Source: Xestospongia muta
Lineage: Eukaryota > Porifera > Demospongiae > Haplosclerida > Petrosiidae
Assembly: GCA_963693285.1 (NCBI GenBank)
Contig: OY848922.1
Span: 4,080,923-4,144,922 of the forward strand
DNA length: 64,000 nucleotides
Direction: 5' to 3'
The notes under the pieces are model-generated. The model saw only the letters and a list, made by a program, of their open reading frames with translations. It ran no database searches and was not told the DNA's origin. Shown here one piece after another: positions 57,009 to 64,000 of the stretch (position 1 is the first letter of the stretch; every line of letters starts with the position of its first letter). The position numbers were made by a program, and so were the translations under genes.

Positions 57009-57734
57009 TTTATAACTAGAATATTTAACCAAAAATATTAAATACAGCTACATACATTTCCCTTTAACTACATACATTTCCCTTTAGCTATAACCAGAGA
57101 TGAAAATGATTTAAATAGTACAGCATTATAGATCTCATTATAAGGCATTTGCTTAGACACCTCTATTATAAAAATTGATATTATAATAACTAATTACAAA
57201 AAATTCTGAACTTTATTGGTTGTACAAAAATATAAATTTTGCAGAGTGTATAATAATTTATAAATAAATGTTTGGTATGTTATTTTTTAATATAATGTTA
57301 TTTATCAAACAAAATGTCATAACATTAATTGTCATAACATTAGTTGTGTTATGTTCAGACATATTTTTTAAAAAAAGTAGTATATAAATGAAATAAATGC
57401 ATGATATAGCATCAATAGTACAGTTGAATTTAAAGGTTTCGATGAATGTATATCAAGGAGTATAGAATACAGTTGTTAAATTACTGTTAACAGGAAGAGC
57501 AGTTTACAAAGCAACACATTTCAGTGAATTTTTACATAAAACACAATGTATCCTGGTCTCACACAAACTCCTGCTAATCACTAAATGCTTGTTATTATTC
57601 ACAAACATATGTCTAAGCGTGATTTTAATTGTTTTCTTTTTATTGTGCTCAGTGCCACTATTAAATAATTTTGACAGTAGAAATGACCTCTTAATGCACT
57701 TGATCATGCTTTAGAAAATTTGTAAGCTTGTCAA
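57009..57734. other. No exon recognised upstream of the ankyrin array
   Basis: AT-rich sequence with two repeats of acatttccctttaact near 57052-57085. The expected 5' exons of the intact gene are not seen here or in the transposon region beyond it, so the start may be hidden past 61 kb or outside the window. Confidence 0.45.
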
Positions 57735-58060
57735 ATATTCTACAAGAATATGAAAATGAAGAGGAGTTGACACCACGAGTTTCTGTTTTCTGCACATTTT
57801 GTCCAACTCGCTGGGCTGTAAGAGGTAACTCAATTTAAACTTTTCTTTAAAATTATCTTTCACTTTCTGCCACATGGGAGGAATTAGTGACTGTTGTTCA
57901 ACAATCTAAAGTAAAAGCTCAAATTAATAGTGTTACAACTATAATGAAACAGTTCAGGTTCTGTTCAGCCTAATGCTAGTTGAGTGTGTCCTAAAACACA
58001 CTGACAATCTGAGCAAGACCATGCAAGCTACAAGCATATCAGCAATCCAAACTCAGCAAG
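57735..58060 (+). pseudogene. hAT-type transposase relic
   Basis: The plus strand carries FCPTRWAVRGNS, then after a stop and frame change LSATWEELVTVVQQSKVKAQ and IMKQFRFC, then ECVLKHTDNLSKTMQATSIS. These are blocks of the hAT/ZMYM1-like transposase family (C-x-TRW-x-x-R, M-x-x-F-x-F, L-x-HTDNLSK-x-LQ). It is truncated on both sides and broken. Confidence 0.65.
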
Positions 58061-58330
58061 TAAGTAAATTGTGTGATGATACCCTTGAAAAATGAGAGAT
58101 TAATCAAATTTTCATTTCTTTTTGGATAATTGCAGATAAATGTACCTTAGTACGACAGTTTGTACTTGCTCATTAAATTTAGCTACAAACCACTGGAATG
58201 TGAAGAGGTATGTCATTATCTTCGAACCACGCCCATGTTAATAATTGGTGAAATCTTTTGGCAATATGGTGGCTCTGAAAAGAACCGTTTAAAGTTGAAA
58301 TCTGAAGGAGTAGAAGTGAGTCTGTTGGAG

Positions 58331-59135
58331 TCACACATCAGAACTGATATCAATATCGACTATTTCACCCACAGGCTGACCAGATGTGTGTTTTGGATTG
58401 GACAACTCAGGTAACATACAGTTGTAATAAAAGTATCTAAGCTTAGGATACATGTTCTTCCAAAAGTCAGGATTGTATTGTATCCTCTCTAGGTGATAGT
58501 CATTATCTCGAGGAGTTCAGTCAAAGAAATCGCACCAGGTCCGACCAGTAATATGTAATTGTCCCTGAATTTGATAGTAGTAGTTGTGATTATGTTTGAG
58601 GTGAAGTCGAGAATCTTTGAATGACAAGCAGAATGTTGAACAATGCTCCTTTTTGGTACTCAAGTCATGTAAAGAAGTTGATTCTGCTCTTAAGAGACAT
58701 TTAATTTCTAATAGTCCATTTGGGATAGAATAACTTGGGTCTGTAACAAGTCCATCGGGCGAGACACCTAGCCACCTTGGTATCTACATGTATTCCTGTT
58801 ATTGATACTCATGATAGAGGTGATGAAAGCAATAGTCATTTTAAATAATCAGTTCGTGCTTCTGCTTCATGAAGATTACCATATCTTATTCCTTTGGTTT
58901 CATGATATTTACCATTTAGTAATCTAGTTGTGAGTTTCCTGGAACCAGTGGTCAATTTTCGTTTGCAGATTTCACCAAAAACTGAAGCTGTCAACCTTCC
59001 ATGTCTCTGTCTTTGCCATTCTCCACTAACATCCATTGACTGTCCCGCTGTTCGTTTAGCTATTTCTTCAGCCTCCGTATCATTAACTGTCAGTCTGTCA
59101 ATATACTCACTACACAATCGTTTCAGTTCTGCCAT
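58331..59135 (-). pseudogene. YqaJ exonuclease domain of the element
   Basis: EWQRQRHGRLTASVFGEICK starts the lambda-exonuclease-like fold, followed by IRYGNLHEAEAR, then in another frame WLGVSPDGLV, GLLEIKCLLRAES (the E-x-K catalytic strand) and YYYQIQGQLHITGRTWCDF, ending with ERIQYNPDFWKNMYPKLR. The conserved G-x-SPDG, L-x-EIKC and Q-x-QGQL motifs of the PD-(D/E)XK nuclease are all present. Confidence 0.8.
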
Positions 59136-59302
59136 ACTTATATCGACATTTAAGGGATTGTCACCATATGATGAATCTTGTCTTTGTGGTGGACATTGGT
59201 ATTTTTCATTAGTCGTTGACGTTTATATTTTTCTCTAATTTTTCTGTAAGTATCAAGCTCCAATTTTCTTTTTCTACACCGACCAAACTTAGACAAATAC
59301 AC

Positions 59303-60640
59303 TCATGGTTTTCCTATCTTCCTTTCCCAAAATTTACTTATCCACTCTGGTCCAAGCTGTACTCGAAGTGCTGCGGCCATTGAACAATGCTGAAATGATC
59401 CACCTTGAACCCAATTAAAAAACTTTCCTCCATCCATTTTACTCCGAATTGACATAAAATTTTCACACAGATTACTAGTATGGTTACCAACTAGTTGAGA
59501 AGCTTTGGTGACAATGCGATTGCCAGCACCTTGAATAGCATTAAATAAGCCTGAAGGAAGTGATTCAAGACGACTTTGAGAAAAAGAAAAGGTGTTTTTC
59601 TGTAAACAAGTAGTTATGTCACAGTTCGAGTGATCACCAAAGTAATGTTTTGGCCCATTACGGAAATCACTTCTAAGTGCTTCGACATCACCAGTACAGC
59701 TATGAGCAGTGATTGCTTTACTAGCTGCCTGTGTAATTTTGGTAATGATATGTTTTGTCAACTTACCTGAACCACCAAAACTGGGATTGTTTTTGACGAT
59801 ATTGGCAAGTCTTGAGTGGTAGGACTTAACTGCATGGTTTGCACACTCTATCTTCTCAACATGTCTGCCATATGGTACTGATGTTATTATGTTATAATGA
59901 ACTGAACTGTCTCCATCTCCATTAAACTTCATATACCGTAACCCATGCATACATTCGGATAGATTGAACCCTTCCACTATTATGTCAGATTCCATGGCTG
60001 TTGAAGATCCAGTCCAGTTCTTAAAACAACAATGCTCTCTTATATCCTCTCCTTTACTACTAGCAGCTGAGCAAATTGAACAGTACTTATTTCTAACTCC
60101 AATGAATAAAAGACGTTGGGTAGCAAATCCAAAAATAACTCCAACTCCAGAATTAGCGTTGTAGGAGTGTTTATGACTCCTTTTGCTCCAACCAGCATCA
60201 ACAACTACAGTTATAGATGGTACATTGTTGTGCTATTCACCTTTTTCTATAGCTATCCGCTTTTCTTCTAGTCCAGCTGCTAACAGTTCTGATGTAACAA
60301 CTTCTTCAAATAATCCTCCTAGCTTTCTTTCAAGAATACAAAATGTTTGAGTCCTCATTGATGGTAAATCTATAACAGACATTTGTTCTTCCAATTGTGC
60401 ACCGCCTCCTCCAGTGGAGATTTGACCCAACACAGCACCAATGTTGACATTATACACAGAACTATTACTGCTTCCAATTGACGATTTAAGTGAAGATTGA
60501 AATGTTATTTCTTCCTCACATTTCTTACAATAGGAAACTAGTGTTGAAGCAAGACCACCTCTCTTCTTCTCTCCTAAGAATTCTACCTCACCACCACATG
60601 TAATCGAGTGCTCACTAATTTTTTTATATATGATTTTAGA
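59303..60640 (-). pseudogene. Mutator-like transposase domain of the element
   Basis: Open from about 60640 to the stop at 59303 except for one TAG at 60233. Contains ISTGGGGAQLEEQMSVIDLP, ELLAAGLEEKRIAIEKGE before the stop, then VDAGWSKRSHKHSY, GDGDSS and ECANHAVK. Catalytic acids of this family are not assigned by me with certainty; D in VDAGW and D in GDGDSS are likely candidates. Confidence 0.75.
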
Positions 60641-60904
60641 TTTTTTAAATTAATTATTTGATTGCCATCAAGACAGTACATCTGATGATGTCCAGAATGG
60701 AGAAATAGTGAGCCATTTGTGTTAGATGCTTCTAAGGAAGGACTGTCAACAGGAATCATTGGACTAGTATAATTTATTGTTGTGAAGAGAGATGGTAATA
60801 AAGCAGTTGATTGTCTTATTTCTGCCCTCTTTTCATAGAGATTCTTGAGATGACTTAATTTTTTTTTTTGTAGAAGAACATTTTTTTATCCTTCCTCTAG
60901 GCAT

Positions 60905-61563
60905 TCTTAGATATAGCGCATTTTCAAATGGCTTAGAATGCAAACCAACCACAAATATGTGTTTAATGAGTGTGTTATGAATTCATGAATATAGTATGAA
61001 TATAATTATAGTAAAATTATTTGGCTTCTGACTTCCACCATACCGCCACCTTAACACTTTGTAACGAAATTATTGACGAATGACGAAATGACGAAATTTT
61101 ATTTTCCCTCAAGGCATCAACACATTGTCAATTGATCATGCTTTGGAAATGTTATAACGTGTTCAAATAAAGCTATAACTAGTTTCTAACTCTTATTTTA
61201 AACTGTAAGGATGTCAGTACAGTGGAGTAACAACGAGCACTGTCTTATACGTGGTACATGTAAGTTGACCCACATTGTCTACTATTTGTATACACGTTAC
61301 ACCAAGAAGTGCCCATTTCTTTATATTGAGTTGACTTCTTGCCTGAATAAGTAGTACAAAGAATAAAGTACGTAATTAGGTTGTCTATATAATGTTGTAT
61401 ACAAGTGATTATATATGTAATTCATTTGGTTATATAACTGTTGATTAATAGTATGTATCTAAAGATATTTAGTGTGATAGAGTAAGAAACAGTCATCACT
61501 CTTCCCAGTATGGCAGAGGTGTAAATTACAATATTGACAATACCACTGAGTATATTTCCTTAT
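60905..61563. other. Element flank, nothing recognised
   Basis: AT-rich DNA with a tandem gacgaaatgacgaaat stretch near 61075-61098 and a ttacaccaagaag motif near 61298 that also occurs in the foldback element at 13.5-14.8 kb. Confidence 0.4.
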
Positions 61564-61905
61564 ATTCTTATAGGTGTAGCAGTAGTGATATCAGTAATGT
61601 TTGTCGTTCAGTTTCAGTGAGAAGTGACTGTGGCCAAAAAATTGTTCTGGTAATATAGAAGGACAAACAGTACATTTTTGACTATTGTACAAGCTAATGA
61701 GTTTAGTTGCAAGATTGAGATGAAAGTCATTCATGTTGTGAAATGATGGTTCAGAAAGAAGACAGTGAAAATTGTAAGCATTTGTGATAGCTAGATCTAT
61801 GCTAAAGTAGGCAATGTATACATAGCATTTCCGCCCACGAGCTCTAATACTAAATACTGTCACAGTTGATCATTTCGATCAACACTACCTATCTCCTAAA
61901 AATAA
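61564..61905 (-). pseudogene. piggyBac C-terminal relic
   Basis: The reverse strand is open over 90 codons: KCYVYIAYFSIDLAITNAYN, FHLNLATKLISLYNSQK, EQFFGHSHFSLKLNDKHY. It matches the C-terminal region of piggyBac transposases (D-x-x-I-x-NAY, F-x-x-x-LA-x-x-LI, GH-x-x), lacking the catalytic part. Confidence 0.65.
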
Positions 61906-62059
61906 GGATTACCGAAATTATATTCTCATCTCCAGAAATATTGCAAATGGTTGTGGAAATAACCTCAAGTGTCAGCCTTTCAAAGGGTAAAGTTAGCTTT
62001 TAGTTCTGATATGCTGTTAGTACATTTTGATCCTCATAGAGAGATCTTATTATAATATG

Positions 62060-62395
62060 TCCGAGTTGAGATGATACACCCAGACATGTAAATAACTTCG
62101 CCTTTTTACGTGCTATCTACATGGAACTTGCACCAATTGATTCAGCTTGCAAAAACACATATATAACATTTGGCTGTCTAGTGCTACGAAAAAGTAAGAA
62201 ACTAAAAACCTCCATACATTTTTAATTGCATACCTTCGTCATACTTCAAATTACACACCTTCGAGGATTTAGCGAATAACAATTTCCACTTCAAGAAGTC
62301 AGCCGTGTGTCACGATGAAATTGAAAATTACAACTCTAATTGCATGAACAAATGTTCTATTATGACTGTTATTATTATAAAAAGTAATAATCAGG
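62060..62395 (-). repeat. Inverted copy of the 14.29-14.63 kb repeat
   Basis: The reverse complement aligns with 14290-14630: cgtagcactagacagccaaa, ttggtgcaagttccatg, atagaacatttgttcatg and gttatttacatgtctg are shared. It flanks the Tigger element on its left. Confidence 0.8.
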
Positions 62396-62449
62396 TATTG
62401 TCTTTTGCAATTTAAGGCAGCTATTAAGACACTGTGGTTCTAAAAAAAA

Positions 62450-63337
62450 GATTTTAATAAAGAAGGAAGACTTTCTCTTTCTGTAACATCTTGATGTTGG
62501 CTCATGAATGTCCCTTCGACCATACCTAGCCAAATCAGCTAAAGGATTTCTTTTAACTTTACCTTTAAATATAACCAATGGCTTAACTCGAGAAACATCA
62601 TCTGCAAACAAGGTAAGTTGAACAGTGCATTGTCTTTTATCCAACCCTGAAGATGCAGCACGAACCCATACACTCTTTGACCCTACATCGTTGTATGTAG
62701 GACCACCAGTGAAAGAAAAAGGAAGTGGTGTTTGGTCAACATTGGTGATACAACTTAAATGAAATCTGCCCAACTTTTCATCAACTTGTTCTCCTTATAG
62801 AGAAATCTCTCTAAATAAATGATGGAAATGACGAATAGCTTCTTTCTTGCTTTCTGGTGGTTTCTGACATGAATTGGTGGCACGTCTCAAGCTAATTTTA
62901 TAGCGTTTTTTAAAACCAGCAAACCAGTCATCTGAAAAAGAAAAATTTTAACCAGGATATTGTTCGTTAACAATCTGTTTGGCACTGTTCTTGAACCACC
63001 ACCCTTTAATTTTGATACCCCTTCGACATAGCTGTCGAAACTCTGCATGGGCCTGCTCTTCCATTAAAGGAAACTGAGCACTTCTTATAAACATCACTCT
63101 TTTGGTACCTTTTTTGCTTTTCTTGATTTTTTCCTCATCTTTTATCCACCTCATCACCGTTTTTGCATTTAATGTAAACGTTTTACATGTTTTGTAGAGA
63201 TTGCAATCATTTTCTTTGTACCAACTAACAACTCGAATCTTTTCTTATCTTGTGTAGCTCCTTCTTGACCGTTTTAAAGATCCTGTTTCTTTTAAAAGGA
63301 TCCCTGATGCCTCAGATATACTAAATTTCACAGACAT
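62450..63337 (-). pseudogene. Tigger/pogo-like transposase, N-terminal half
   Basis: From MSVKFSISEASGIL (63337) the minus strand encodes a HTH region with a stop (SYTR-stop-EKIRVVSWYKEND), MRWIKDEEKIKKSKKGTKR, CENP-B-type HTH (FRQLCRRGIKIKGWWFKNSA), a stop after NEQYPG, DDWFAGFKKRYKISLRRATN, another stop, then the start of the DDE domain (CITNVDQTPLPFSFTGGP, RVKPLVIFKGKVKRNP). The first catalytic aspartate is present (NVDQTP); the second and third are missing because the frame runs out at about 62450. It is dead. Confidence 0.75.
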
Positions 63338-63424
63338 TTCTATTACATTCGTTTTTTCACACTCATTTTTTTACGTGGCATTAATATAACATTAATTATT
63401 AATAAATCATTAATAATTATCATT

Positions 63425-63530
63425 AATAATTATTAATTTATTACCGTAGCGCTTAATAAAAAAGAGTTCTGACCAAGATAAATGTGTGCGCTTAACAAAC
63501 AGTATGCGCTTTAACCATATGCTGTCTCCA
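63425..63530. repeat. Tigger terminal/subterminal repeats
   Basis: Repeated cgcttaa motifs (near 63450, 63489 and 63509) and a block shared with 32665-32750 (gagttctgaccaagataaat). It marks the point where the Tigger element interrupts the piggyBac reading frame after GDSIW. Confidence 0.6.
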
Positions 63531-64000
63531 CAGCAAAAGGCTTCCACCATACCTCGAGGCCTCTTTTGGTTCAGGGCAGAAGGAAGTCCTTTGCGATTGC
63601 TCTGGACCATGCCTGGATATAATCAACAATAAGTACAAGGTACAGGATGTAGACATAGAAATACCTGTTACAGTAATTCCCTTCCTCTTTAGCTCAGTTG
63701 CTATGAGAGGGCTATTATAAAATCTATCTAGGTATACATCATACCCCTTATCCTCAAGTCCATCCACTAGTGTAAGGACAACTCTGGCTGTGTGGGGTAG
63801 CTCAGGTCCTACAAGCTCTGTTGCCCGTCCATAGCATATGACTACCTTATAAAGGTAGCCAGACACACTGTCAGCAAGTACAAATGCCTTTATACCCCAA
63901 GGAGTTAGTTTACCTTTGAGGTACTGTCAAAAAGTAACGCTGCCTTTGAAGGCAATCGCTGACTCATCAATAGCCACATGTTGTGAAAGAGTGTAGGATG
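63531..64000 (-). pseudogene. piggyBac transposase, spliced, interrupted by Tigger
   Basis: Enters from the right edge: SQHVAIDESAIAFKGSVTF (first catalytic Asp), a TGA where the family usually has Arg, LKGKLTPWGIKAFVLADS, VSGYLYKVVICYGRA, VVLTLVDGLEDKGYDVYLDR (second Asp), FYNSPLIATELKRKGITVTG. A 52-bp GT-AG intron (63613-63664) then gives MVQSNRKGLPSALNQKRPRG and MVEAFCCGDSIW, where Tigger sequence begins. The intron is exceptionally short. It differs from the element at 10.9 kb in sequence. Confidence 0.75.

Larger units (their letters stand above)
58331..60904 (-). pseudogene. Mutator-like transposase plus YqaJ nuclease element
   Basis: Reading the minus strand, a single protein-like path runs from a candidate start MPRGRIKKC (60904) to a stop at 58331, with interruptions. 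N-terminal zinc-binding-like segment (SYCKKCEEEITF), Mutator-like transposase domain (VVVDAGWSKRSHKHSYN, LLFIGVRNKYCSIC, FNGDGDSSVHYN, IECANHAVKSYHSRLA), a basic linker, then a YqaJ-type exonuclease. Interruptions: indels at A-runs near 60855 and 60625, TAG at 60233-60235, frame changes between 59135 and 59303 and near 58780-58840, and TGA at 58517-58519. The Pfam-style combination of Mutator-like transposase with YqaJ is known in invertebrate elements. This copy appears dead unless the homopolymer indels are errors. Confidence 0.8.

Noticed and set aside
58160..58414. 84-codon plus-strand frame
   Set aside because: It is the antisense of the C-terminal part of the YqaJ nuclease, which is recognisable on the minus strand.
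1..64000. tRNA, rRNA, CRISPR array
   Set aside because: No cloverleaf-like gene, rRNA sequence or regularly spaced repeat array was seen by reading; a tRNAscan/Rfam run would be needed to exclude small RNAs.

Overview
The window looks like AT-rich, intron-rich nuclear DNA of an early-branching metazoan. The reasons are one-exon-per-repeat ankyrin genes with GT-AG introns, ankyrin-ROC-COR-Death proteins (the DAPK1 layout without the kinase), and a dense mixture of DNA transposons (Tc1, piggyBac, PIF/Harbinger, pogo/Tigger, hAT, Mutator-like with YqaJ). A sponge, perhaps an Amphimedon-like demosponge, is my best guess; that is inference, not proof. No bacterial genes, tRNA, rRNA or CRISPR were recognised.

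Layout. 1-5.0 kb: repeats and piggyBac relics, including a 609-bp stretch present twice without a mismatch. 5.07-24.73 kb (minus): an ankyrin gene starting at 24,729, with five exons found; a 14-kb intron has absorbed Tc1, piggyBac, Harbinger and foldback elements and a protein-kinase relic, and smaller introns hold a pogo MITE and a MITE carrying a RecQ-like helicase fragment. From 24.85 kb (plus): a small divergently placed membrane-protein gene inside a segmental duplication whose decayed second copy is at 33.8-35.8 kb. 28-41 kb: gene-poor, with a candidate small gene (30.7-31.5 kb), a HIRAN-like relic in a Tigger-type element and a duplicated unknown coding relic. 41.3-47.7 kb (minus): a damaged ankyrin-ROC-COR-Death gene with no P-loop exon found but two intact Death-domain terminal exons. 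48.8-49.7 kb: relic of a third COR copy. 51.1-57.0 kb (minus): an apparently intact ankyrin-ROC-COR-Death gene whose ankyrin exons sit in three near-identical 833-bp tandem units. 57.7-64 kb: transposon graveyard with a hAT relic, a Mutator-like transposase plus YqaJ exonuclease element, piggyBac C-terminus, and a Tigger element inserted in a spliced piggyBac gene.

How it fits together. The three minus-strand ankyrin loci share exon sequence, exon length (99 bp, phase 0) and even intron sequence, so they are local paralogs expanded by segmental and tandem duplication. The intact product is expected to be a cytoplasmic scaffold/GTPase-like protein: ankyrin repeats for binding, a ROC-COR module for nucleotide-controlled assembly, and a C-terminal Death domain for homotypic recruitment. 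The linker exons before the Death domain are symmetric phase-1 cassettes, which suits alternative splicing. Tandem amplification of ankyrin exons, a very long insert inside the GTPase fold and duplicate Death-domain exons make this cluster the most interesting part of the window.
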